Shown here in pieces: positions 49,396 through 59,616 of a DNA stretch of 64,000 bases. The stretch lies in the NCBI GenBank assembly GCA_900708905.1, contig CAADRB010000059.1:452564-516563 (forward strand), in the 5' to 3' direction. This DNA comes from Hymenolepis diminuta. Lineage: Eukaryota > Platyhelminthes > Cestoda > Cyclophyllidea > Hymenolepididae. The translations under genes were made by a program, and so were the position numbers. Under the pieces are notes generated by a model. That model had not been told where the DNA came from, did no database searches, and saw only the letters and a list, made by a program, of their open reading frames with translations. Within the stretch, counting starts at the first letter, position 1; each line of letters starts with the position of its first letter.

Positions 49396-51183
49396 AGGCA
49401 GCTTCTTGAGAACTAGGGTTGAATGTTCGTTAGAATGTTGTGCACAGGGGAAGGATGGAATATTTGTTAATTTTAATTAATATCTTCTTTTGAGGTCTAT
49501 TCCTTTCATTTGCACGCACACTCATTTTTTGGATGTATTTTGTAGCATTCCGCTTTTATTCTTTAATATTTTTGACAGGTATCTCCTTTTTTCTATCAAT
49601 TTTGGGTTTGGAAGGAAATATGATTAACTCTTGATAATGAGGTAATAAGTTGTAGGAGAAGTATGTTTAGAAACAGAAGTAGCCATCTAACTTCTACCGG
49701 TCTTCGTTACAGAAGCGGGAGGGGAGGAGAGGAGAGCTAGTTGAAATCTTCAAAGCGACCAGGTCAGAGGGAGGTGAAGTAGCCTGGGGCGTTGGTGGAT
49801 ACGGAGGTTGTCGGGGCTACGCGCGTGTGTGTACATAGTTTGTATATATCGTTAAAGCAGCAGGGTCGAAGGAGAAGGGTGCATGAGAAGTGGAGACAGG
49901 CCTTCCTTATTGATGGGGTCCCTCAATTAATTTCAGAAAGGCAGATCGTTGGATAAGATTCATTAACTTCGGTCCATAATGATCATGGGGCTCGGGAGAT
50001 GTGTGCTATATTATGTTTTCACTTCGAGATAATTGCACTGAACCGTCTACCTAATTCTGGTCAACAAGAGTGGTTGTAGAGTTTCAAAATAGCGGCTGTA
50101 GGATACCATTCTTAGGTCAATATAAGGTGTTGGTGTTTCCCTAAACATCATTTTCAGATCTGTATTCTAGTTTGAGGTGGGATTAACTACTTACTTCGGG
50201 TGGTAGTAACAATATCCAATTACAAAGCAATACGAATAACAGTATTGAGGAAGTTGAATTTCCCTATGAGCACACGGCAGGAGGCCATTTCGATTGGGAG
50301 TTGGAATTTCCAATCATCCATTTTATTCGGGTTGTTCCAATTAGGCCACTTTTCTCATCACTGCTTACCCTCGAATTTGAAGGTTGTGTGTTCAATAAAC
50401 GGCCATCCAGTTCTACTCTATTTGCCTCTATTTTTAGCGAGAGGTGGCATCTATTACCTATCCTTAATTATTAAAATTCAAAGTCAAGGAATGAACTAAC
50501 GTCTCAGCACCAAGGTCAGATTAAATCTTATCTGCTTGCTTTTGACTTCAAGAAGATACAAATGAATCAAGGTGACATGATCAACCCCTCATTTTAACCA
50601 ACTATTCAATACGCTCTGAATATCACAGCCATGAATTCAAATCGCAAAAGTAAATCTCCGAAACACTGAAGAATAAGTGGGTGAATTGTATTAACTATGA
50701 ATGAAGCGGTAAATATAATGCATTTAGAATTCAAGTATAATAAGACTCTTGACATCATTATCTAATTCCACTGGGTACTTCGGTTTATCTTTGACTTAAC
50801 TAGGGCTCTGTTCAGATGCTTTTCCATGACTTCCCGTTAAAAAAAATGCAACAAGTTTGCTAGAAGTCGTTAGACGGTCGTTTCTCAATAGATCTAGAAG
50901 TTGATAAAGTAACAAAGGAGAAGCCAATGAGATTAAGGAGAATTAGTCAGTCAGCCGCTGGATAAAAGAATGCACAGAACCTGAAGGGACATGCTTCTGT
51001 TTATTGTATCGGTTGGTTCCGTGAGTCATCCAATTACTATTCGTTAATTAGGGAAATGGTGGAAAAAGAGTGCGCTAAAATTGGGTTTAAAAGGGAAAAA
51101 TGTACAGATATACTTCTAAAAATTACAGCTAGTTTGATGCTTGCTCTTATCACGGTGGGCAATAAATGTTGACCTTGAAACCA
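49396..51183. other. intergenic 3' of EDC3
   Basis: No gene recognised. Contains dispersed repeat B at 50052-50082 and a purine-rich stretch near 49700-49900. No EDC3 poly(A) signal could be assigned with confidence; AATAAA at 50394 is far from the stop. Confidence 0.4.
50052..50082 (+). repeat. dispersed repeat B, copy 3
   Basis: TAATTCTGGTCAACAAGAG followed by TGGTTGTAGAGT, close to the copy in HUWE1 intron 10. Confidence 0.5.
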
Positions 51184-51322
51184 CCAGCTGAACAGCCTTG
51201 TGGAATTCACAACGCTAGCAAGACTGATCAAGAAAACATTCTGGAAAGTGCGGCCGTGTAACCGATCGTGTAGTGAGCAAGCGCAGACGTGATTGCAGAG
51301 GCCTTCTCAGCCAATCGGCGAT
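51184..51322 (-). repeat. dispersed repeat A, minus copy
   Basis: The reverse complement matches 5201-5332, including the identical 17-mer at 51206-51222. Similarity may extend less clearly on either side. Confidence 0.7.
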
Positions 51323-52633
51323 CAATTTCCCTGGAGCGTAGCACTGATTGCATTTAATGACAGTATGTTGGCAGCGAGCCATAGTTGAGCAATAAACCCT
51401 CCTCTCAATACCTTCTTTGTTCCGGCTGCTTTGGGGCAAATTTGGACTGGAGAACTCCGCAAGAGACTGGTTGTACCTGTCGGCGACTAGTTCGACCTCC
51501 AAGAAGATTTCTTGGGATTAGCAAAAAGGCTTATTTGTATGACATCCTCTACGGCCTACAAATAAACCGCTGATATGCTAATTAATGTGTGCTCACCGGA
51601 ACATTAACCCCGACCGATTATTTTACCACTTTCGCCTCTTAAGGACTAGAGTATCGTAATATCGAAAATGATATGCTGAACGCAACTGAAACATCTTGCA
51701 AAATTGCACAAATCCTGAACCGAATTATAGAAGTGAATATTTCAAAGAAAGGGTTTAGTTCAATAGTTAAATTCCTGGATTCTGGGAGTTTAACAGAAGA
51801 CAATATAATTTTTTGGATGTATTACAAAACGCGACCTACAGAGCATGAAATAGTAGATATCAAGTATGTACTCTTACAAATTATATTTTGCTTTTAAATT
51901 AATTTCGGCGGAAACGGGCTTAATCCAAATTTAAAAGAAGCTTTATTTAAATGATTTGAATCAACCTATAAATGTACGGATATTAACTTAAAGCTACTAT
52001 TGCTTATATTATTTAGCAAATCAAAATTGAATTGTTTTGATAATTTCCATAAAATTTATGATTTATTTTTCATGTTGTACCAAAAAAAGATGGGATCTGC
52101 TGCCTATAAGAGAATAGTAGTTTCTTCAAAATAATTTCCATATGCTTTACAATTTAACGGAATTTGACGTGTGGGAAATAAATACCGGACAACCCTTCAA
52201 AGGTTCTTGGCAGAAATGCGCAGGCACAACATAACACCATGACTGATTAAGGGAGTCGTCTCGAATCCCCAGATGTCTATCAAAACCTAGTGATAAGAAA
52301 TGATTGACTGTCGATAAGATCTCGACTACCGTATCAACAGGCAATCCTGCTGTGTGCGCGTGTTTGCACATAGGTACTTAAACGGATGCCAATCATCACT
52401 CTGGGACATCAACGAGACATGACTGATATCTGACGAAGAAATACTCTGCATATAAATTTAGTTTACTTGTAAATAAATTGGGATGGCTTCCAGGCCACCT
52501 CTTTACTGATCTAAAAACATAAATGACTTGACTGTCCATCTAACACATCGTAGAAGAGTAAGTGAACCTCATAACAGTTAAAAATTCTGAAAAGATAGTG
52601 GTGAAGGGAACGAAAGACTAAGAAATTTGAAAT
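51323..52633. other. intergenic; one orphan open frame
   Basis: A plus-strand frame at 51673-51897 (starting MLNATETSCKI) ends near a possible donor (AAGTATGT at about 51863), but no partner exon or family could be found. Otherwise AT-rich with nothing recognised. Confidence 0.35.
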
Positions 52634-52635
52634 TA

Positions 52636-52666
52636 ACACATGGTCTGAAAAGTCCCGGACCTAACA
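52636..52666 (+). repeat. mariner left terminal inverted repeat
   Basis: Pairs with 53919-53949. Internal mismatches at two positions plus the terminal base. Confidence 0.85.
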
Positions 52667-52813
52667 CATCGATGGCGCTAGTTTTATTGCAATCACCTTT
52701 TTTCAGTTAATACTCACCTTCAAAAGACAGCTGTTAAAATTTCATGATATTCTATTCATTACTTTGTGAGTTATTGTGCTAAGAGTGACGCTACTTTTGT
52801 TATTTTCAAAACA

Positions 52814-53884
52814 ATGCATTAAAAACAATTTCGTGTTTTAATTTTACACTGCTTCTTGATGGGAAAAGTTACTGTTCAAGCAAAGCAATGGCTTGAAAAG
52901 TGTTATGGGGACTCCGCTCCGTCAGAAACAACAATAAAACGTTGGTTTGCTGACTTCAAAGGTGGTCGTAGAGACACCGACACCGAGACACACAGAACGC
53001 AGTGGACGTCCAAATGAGGCGGTAACACCAGAAAATATAAAAAAATCGACAAAATAGTTTTGAATGATCGAAAAGTGAAGTTGCGTGAGTTAGCTGACAT
53101 CGTAAAGATTTCAAAAGAACATGTTGGCCTTATATTGCATGAGCATTCGACTATGAGAAAGCTCTGTTCGAAGAGGGTGCCGCGTTTGCTCACTGTTGAC
53201 CGTGAGAACGAGAATGTGTTGAGGAATCTGAGCAGTGTTTGGCCATGTTTGAGCGTAACAAACAAACGGGAATTTTTGCGTCGATATGTGACAATGGACG
53301 AAACATGGACCCATCACTTCACTCAGGAATTAAAACGATCGTCATCTGAGTGTCATCTGAGTGGACAGCAACTGGTGAACCTCGTCCAAAGCGCCCTAAA
53401 GCACAACAATCAGCTGGAAAGGTTATGGCCTCGGTATTTTGGGATGTGTGTGGTGTAATATTCATCGAATATCTTGAGAAAGGAAATACCATTAACAGTG
53501 AATATTATATAGCGTTATTGGAGCGTTTGAAGGCCGAAATAGCAAAGAAACGACCGCATATAGCAAAGAAATAATTTTGTTTCATCAAGACAACGCACCG
53601 TATCACAAGTCAATCAAAACAATGGCAAAACTACATGAATAGAACTTCGAATTGCTCCCACATCCACCGCATTCGCCAGATTTGGCTCCCAGCGACTACT
53701 GGCTGTTCGCAGACCTGTAAAAAAGCTCGCCGGTAAGAGATTTCGCACGAATGAAGAGGTTATCGCTGAAAGTGAGGCCTATTTTGAGGCAAAAGATAAA
53801 TGGTTCTAAAAAAGTGGTATTGAAATGTTAGAGCGGCACTGGAATGATTGCATTGCTCTTGATGGAGATTACGTTGATGAATAA
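52814..53884 (+). pseudogene. mariner transposase, broken
   Basis: Recognisable in order: the N-terminal helix-turn-helix region (VQAKQWLEKCYGDSAPSE, then IKRWFADF), LNDRKVKLRELADIVKIS, CSKRVPRLLT, the first catalytic block RRYVTMDETWTHHFT, FLEKGNTINSEYY-like sequence, the second catalytic block HQDNAPYH and the third SPDLAPSDYW, ending shortly before the right inverted repeat. A stop directly follows the presumed start region, and there are several frameshifts, so no intact enzyme can be made. The catalytic Asp residues are still visible. Confidence 0.92.
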
Positions 53885-53918
53885 AGCTAATTTTGAACCT
53901 AAAAAACTGTGTTTTCTT

Positions 53919-53949
53919 TGTTAGGCCCGGGACTTTTCAGCCCATGTGC
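53919..53949 (-). repeat. mariner right terminal inverted repeat
   Basis: The reverse complement matches 52636-52666. Followed by the TA at 53950-53951. Confidence 0.85.
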
Positions 53950-53951
53950 TA

Positions 53952-54820
53952 TATGAATGATGTGACCCCAGGCCACATAATATTATAACAAAATCTAAAA
54001 TTATCTCTTCGAACTAAAATCACAATGATTTGATACGGAGCAAATTTAAGTTTCTCATCTGATGAAAATATGGAAACCAAAAAAATTCTCAAACTTATCC
54101 ACGCCTCTCAGTTAGGGCTTTCAACATTGTCGGTTTTCCCGAGGTTTATTTAATTAGACAAGATGGGATGTAAATTTCGCATAAAAGCTAATTCATCATA
54201 TCCAAGTCGGGTGTTGTTTCAGAGTTTGGACCGATGTATTATTTTATGAATTATGTAGGAGATAATTTGATAAATAAAGGCATTTTTTCTATAGAATGTG
54301 GAAAGCATTAACAACTGTTGACGAAGTAATAATTTGAGAAACAAGAATATTTTATATTAGCAGTTGGAAAATGTAAATAATTTGAAATCAATCTCCGAGA
54401 AATATTTTCACGTCAATTTAAACGACCGTTTGCAAATGTCTCGTTAAGGAGTCTCGGCGTGAAGACAAACACCCGTTTAGTTATTTATGTGGAAGCACAA
54501 ACACACAGCGGAACTTTATATATAACTTTGTATATAACTAAACAGTCATGAAACTGTAAAACAAGCTAAGAGAGAAAGGCAATACAGTTATAAATAATAA
54601 TCAAATTAATGGAATGAAAATTGACAGATAATATTAGTGAGTTAACCAATATAAAAATCGAATATAATTAATTACATACAATAATCTTAACTATTTATAC
54701 AACTCAAAACCGATGTCTTACCAACTAAAAAATGTGTAAACAAACCTTCAGTAAATCGTTTTAAATAGTTCCACCCATAGCGAGACGTTCGATTTACAAG
54801 CTGTTGTCGCTAACGTTATT
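53952..54820. other. intergenic upstream of BUD23
   Basis: AT-rich, no gene recognised. Presumably holds the BUD23 promoter in its last few hundred bases. Confidence 0.4.
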
Positions 54821-55855
54821 ATGGTGTCCCGTAATAAGAGGCCTGAGCATACAGCTCCCCCCGAAATCGCAAGTTTTAGTTCTGTTTTGGTAATTCTTTA
54901 TGCTTAGTACTATAATGAAAAGGAGGCGGAAAAGTATACTTTAAAGTAAGTTCCGACTCGCCGAATTCATATGATTATTTAGCTCTCACATTATCGAAAT
55001 CCAAACTAAACTCTCAGAACGAGCACTGGAACTCTTGGCTCTATCAGAAGATAACCACGCATTAATTCTCGATATAGGGTTAGTCATCCCCTTTGCAAAC
55101 TATTTTTGTCTAGATGTGGTTCGGGTCTTAGCGGTGAAGTTTTGACGGAAAGCGGACACTCATGGGTCGGCATCGATATTAGTCAGGCTATGCTAAATGT
55201 AGCAAAAGAACGTGAATGCGAGGGAGACCTCATCTTGGGGGATATTGGCCAGTTCCTCCCATTCCGTAGTGGCACATTTGATGGAGCTATCAGCATATCT
55301 GCTGTCCAGTGGCTGTTCAACTCTGAAACCTCAAGTCAGAATCCAGTGAAGCGAATTCGTACCTTCTTCGCTTCTCTGTACGCTTGTTTATCCCGTGGTT
55401 CTCGAGCCGTTTTACAGATCTACCCGGAAAGTTCTACTCAGCTTGATTTGTTACAGACCGAGGCCATTAAAGCTGGCTTTACAGGGGGTATCGTTGTTGA
55501 CTTTCCCAACAGCACCAGAGCCAAAAAGCAGGTTTAGTTAATGATTTGATTAGCTCTTTGTCGTTTTTATTTGTCGAATTTCGCTTTTAATAGATACTTT
55601 ATGGTACTGAACGTTGGGGTTGTACGAAGTCTTCCACAGGCCATGACTAGTGATGAAGCCACCAATGAGACCGTAACCATGGTGGAACAGCGTCGACGAG
55701 CGCTAAATAAACTCCGTGATGTCAGAAAAAGTGGTAAGTGTCCCAAGAAGAGTGCCGCTTGGATAAAACGCAAGAAAGACCTAGCTCGCAGACGTGGAAA
55801 GGACGTCGCACATGACTCCAAGTTTACGGGACGAAGTCGTGGACCAAGATTCTAA
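54821..55855 (+). CDS. BUD23: 18S rRNA (guanine-N7)-methyltransferase BUD23
   Basis: SAM-dependent enzyme that makes m7G in 18S rRNA with its partner TRMT112 during small-subunit assembly. Exons 54821-54868, 54908-54945, 54983-55078, 55114-55527 and 55594-55855 give 285 residues (human 281). The N-terminus [13 protein letters not shown] is family-typical. SAM motif [13 protein letters not shown] is assembled across exons 3-4 near residues 58-68. [37 protein letters not shown] and [12 protein letters not shown] follow, then the basic C-terminus ending [10 protein letters not shown]. Introns 1 and 4 have GC donors, the only choices that keep both frame and homology. A GT-AG alternative exists for intron 4. 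The gene converges on the minus-strand carrier gene 181 bp away. Confidence 0.96.
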
Positions 55856-55943
55856 TCAATTTGTACAAATTCATTCATCCCCACTCATATCATCATTTTT
55901 AGATAAAATGAGTAAATGTTTGAAAATCAAATTATCCTTTTAT

Positions 55944-55949
55944 AATAAA
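55944..55949 (+). terminator. candidate poly(A) signal of BUD23
   Basis: AATAAA 89 bp past the BUD23 stop codon, inside the 181-bp gap before the convergent carrier gene. Confidence 0.6.
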
Positions 55950-56036
55950 TTTGTATTGATCTTGAAAATCTGTAAAGAATATGTCTAAAACTAGGGGAAT
56001 GAAATGAGATATTTACATTGAAGTAAAAGTGGAGAA

Positions 56037-58572
56037 TTAAAATCCTCCGGCTCCAATAAATGTGCGCATCTTTTCGTAGGAAAGCCAGAACGTGAGAGAC
56101 CACGGTGCCTGCAGTTAAAATGAAGCCGTCGGTATATTTGAATATTTTAATTAGATTGAATTAAATAGTGAAACGTACCATACGACCCCAGATAAGAAAG
56201 AAACCACGATAGAGCTCAAAAAAGCCTTGAGTTCGCACAACCTTGACGGCACAATCAATCATTCCCCTGTAGTGAGTGTATTTTAGGACGCCATCTACGC
56301 TTTGTGCTCGTTGATTCATTAACTGGGTCTTAATGTAATCTGCAGGGGTTCCAAGACAAGCGGATACGAAGCCGGACATTGTGGAAGCACAACCATGAAG
56401 AAGGGTACCGTCGGTGAGACCGAATCGATGCTGCAACCATCGTTTGGCGGTATCGTAGGTTGTCATCTCGCCCATATTCACGAGAGCAGCACGTTGCACG
56501 TTTGGAAGGCCGCCTCGCCAGAGGCCCAGGAATCCACATTCCTTGAGCAGAAGGCGAAAGTTCACTGACGGTGGAGTGGGATGTTTTGGTGGGTGGCTTA
56601 GATATATTATTAATACGGTTAATGAATAAGAGAAATTATAAAATTAGAAGCTGATAGATGAACAATTTTTTCGGTAAGATCCATTATTACGTTTATGACT
56701 ATATTATTAAAGTTAATCTTGCATAAAATCTATTGAGCTCTGTCACGGCAAAACCACAGTAGTCTTCTTTCCTTTGTCATAAGAAGAAATGGCATGATCT
56801 ATCGTGCTTAGTAATCAAATGGATTCTAGGACATAAGATCATCCAAAAACTCAGGGAATAAATCCTGATGTTTAAAATTCGAGATATTAAAATGTTAAGC
56901 AGTGAAATATAAAAAAAGTAAACAATACGAGTCTGAAAATCCGACTCTCCCTGATCCTTCCCCTCATCGAACCTCTTTCCTCTTCTTGCAAGACAGCAAA
57001 ACAATAAAAAGACCATTATTCTAGAAAAACGCAATCGATAAAAGGCGGAAAGGTTATTGGAAATAGAAAGGATCCCGTGGTTTAATATGAAGTCGTGATA
57101 ATCTGCTGAAAGGAAATTCGCAATAAAGTGGTGAGTAAGAAACAAACTTTATGTATGATCTTCAAAAATGATGCATCTGAGTGAGAAAAAACGCGTTCGA
57201 AACTAATTAATGACAATATATAGGATATTAAATTATTTAAGTGGAAAAGCTCTCAAACAAGGTCCAAATTAAGGTGGGGAGATGCATGAGACTAAATAAG
57301 TTTCCCACTATCCCCTTGTCACATGGACTACAATCGAGTTCAATTGTAAGATAAAATATTAATTCTAACAAATAAAGGCGTCACATTTCCAATTCCATAA
57401 AAGAGACACAATGTTTAAAAATTCGAGACTTGAGACACGTCGCACGAAATTACTACTCTAAACTTCCTCCTTTAAACATCCTTTATGGATCCCGGCACTG
57501 CACATCAAAATCTAAAGTCTAACAATTAATAGCGTGGCGCTGTTTACGATAAGATATTTAATTCGGACCAGCCCAAAAGGGCGGTACTTCCTGTTTACAA
57601 TCGACTTAACTCGTACACAGACATCAGATGGTTATATTATAAAAATTAGGAATACGTCAGCAAAAAAAAGAGCAGAGCAAAACGAACAACAGAGCCACAA
57701 GCTACCTATTTTCTGTAAACTTAGCATCTTTATTTCTAAAGAATTTTAAATTAAAGAGAAGTGGATTAATGACAACTTGTACTATAAATAGTAAAATGAT
57801 CGCAAACATACGCAGTAGATGGAACAACTTTGCCACCTTTATCAAACATCGATGTTGAGGACACCAGGTGCAGTTTCTGTTCCGTTTGCATTCGAACCTT
57901 TTTGAAAATTTACATACAATTTTAAAGAAAGATAGTAAATAGTAAAAGTGCTAAAATTGGTTGTGAAGATATACCTTTAAGAGGTCAGTTGGACTGCAGA
58001 TGAATTGAGCCAAAGCACCAGAAATGATTCCGCCCGCAGCTGCTCGAATGACATAATTTCTTGAAAGAGCTTCTTGAGATTCTTTTTGTCTTGCAAGTTC
58101 TAATTTGCGCCTAGCCTTGTCACTCGCGGGGGGCATATCGAAAACCTGATTCCTTATAAATTCATAAATCGGCATTCTTGCACCAGTATACACTTAAAGA
58201 AAACAATAAAACTATAAATTAGATAGATAAAGAGGAGTAAATTAAATATGACTACTCATACAGAAATGCCGGTACAAAGCTGGAGATAGACCCTGCCAAA
58301 AGCTGAGGACGCCTTCGTTCTTAACCATTGAAATGACCATTGGAATTAACCTTGCCCGTCTTTTAAAACCTGAAATTTGACCCGAAACTTGAAGACGGGT
58401 TTTAACACTATCAAGTGGGTAGGTTACTGAAGATGAATGCGTAAATCAACGGGAATTCGTCTATACCTGTTTCGCCAACAAAAGCAGAAATGCAACATAT
58501 TGTGAAGTGTGTCACCTGGGGATGAGAATCATGAACTTCTCTGATTAATTTACGAAAATAATTTCCATCCAT
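56037..58572 (-). CDS. SLC25A27: mitochondrial carrier, UCP4-like (SLC25A27 family)
   Basis: Inner-membrane SLC25 carrier with the threefold repeat. Minus-strand exons 58572-58467, 58426-58262, 58192-57975, 57897-57837, 56564-56179 and 56108-56037 give 335 residues (human UCP4 about 323). The three signature loops are YPLDSVK (P39), SPTDLLK (P158) and TPADYIK (P257), one per repeat. UCP4-like blocks include LWRGGLPNVQRAALVNMGE, TTYDTAK and APWSLTFWLSYEKMR near the end. Exon 4 has two possible donors. GTGGCA at 57836 keeps the frame with exon 5, whereas the downstream GTATGT does not. A tiny extra exon in the 1,272-bp intron 4 is not excluded. Known UCP4 proteins dissipate proton gradients, but the substrate here is inferred only by family. 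Confidence 0.92.
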
Positions 58573-59616
58573 TGTCCAAAGTATGTGACTAGTGAAGCTA
58601 CCAGATCACAAGTCCCAGAAATTACAAGGACACCCCAGAGTTAAAGTTCGTATCAAGGCCATTTGAAATAAAATAGTTCTGTTATTTTTAAAAATATAAA
58701 ATCAAGTGTATTAATTGAGGTCAAAAAATTAATTTAGAAGATTTTTAAAACAAAAAACTTGATAAAAATAATTATTTAACTTCTATAAGGTTTTTGAGGT
58801 TAAATATCCATTTGAGATTAATAAATCAAAGAATGCTTAGTATCTTTTTCAGGTGGCTGCAGTGATGTAATGATTTTAGGAGTTTTAGATTGACCGAATT
58901 TTTTCTTGAGTTTTCACATTCGTTGAAATCTCTTCAAGTCCTGTATTGGTAATTGCATTTTATAAAGTGCGTCTTAGTTAGCGTCGGTTATATCTCCCCT
59001 GGATCAATATATTACTGTCCAAACCTATTAAATACTATTTATTTTGGCAAGGAATCGAGCTATGATTCATGCAATAGAGTTCACTTCTGAATCACAGTGA
59101 CACTCGAATAATCACGCTAATATAATTTCCTTACTGACATGTGACGACACTTCACTAAAAGTACGTGTGATCACACTATATTTTATTTTAATTCAACCTT
59201 TTGACGTAAATTGGACGACTATCTAGGGAAATTTGTGGACCTAGACACATAAGATGAAGATAACTAGGGCGTCGAGCATGTTCTATGAAAACTGACGTAA
59301 ATTGAGTATACAAAATATACTTGATGGCGCTTTTCGAATTTTGACCTCTACATACCGTTTATTTTATGAAAAGCCGTTAAAGTGTGACTAATTAACCCTC
59401 AATAACCTTCAGTAGTTTATAGCGCTGAACACAATTACGGTTTGGTCTTCGGTTCGTTTTACCTTTTCCGTGTTCGTTCTAAAATTAACTTTGTAATCGC
59501 AAATATTTGATTTCCTGCTCTTTTTTGAAAGCGTAAATATTTATTGAAATTTGATTTTATTATTTTACTTTATATCTAGCAGCCTGTTAGTTAAACAGTA
59601 CTATTATAGCAAATTA
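58573..59616. other. shared upstream region of the UCP4-like and CPT1 genes
   Basis: About 1 kb of AT-rich DNA between two divergent start codons. No other gene seen. A possible acceptor (CTATTATAG, ending at 59609) sits just before the CPT1 ATG. Confidence 0.45.

Larger units (their letters stand above)
52636..53949 (+). mobile_element. mariner element with both ends, inactive
   Basis: A 1.3-kb Tc1/mariner element. The left end (52636 onward) and the reverse complement of the right end (to 53949) share about 30 bp with few mismatches, core CTGAAAAGTCCCGG. TA dinucleotides flank it at 52634-52635 and 53950-53951, as expected from TA target-site duplication. It encodes a degraded DD34D-type transposase. 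The retained ends suggest a younger insertion than the relic at 0.6 kb. It sits between EDC3 and BUD23 and interrupts no recognised gene. Confidence 0.92.

Noticed and set aside
57775..57836. Extended exon 4 of the carrier gene using the downstream GTATGT donor
   Set aside because: That donor leaves phase 2, which does not join the next exon. The GTGGCA donor leaves phase 1, keeps frame and gives a length close to UCP4 proteins.
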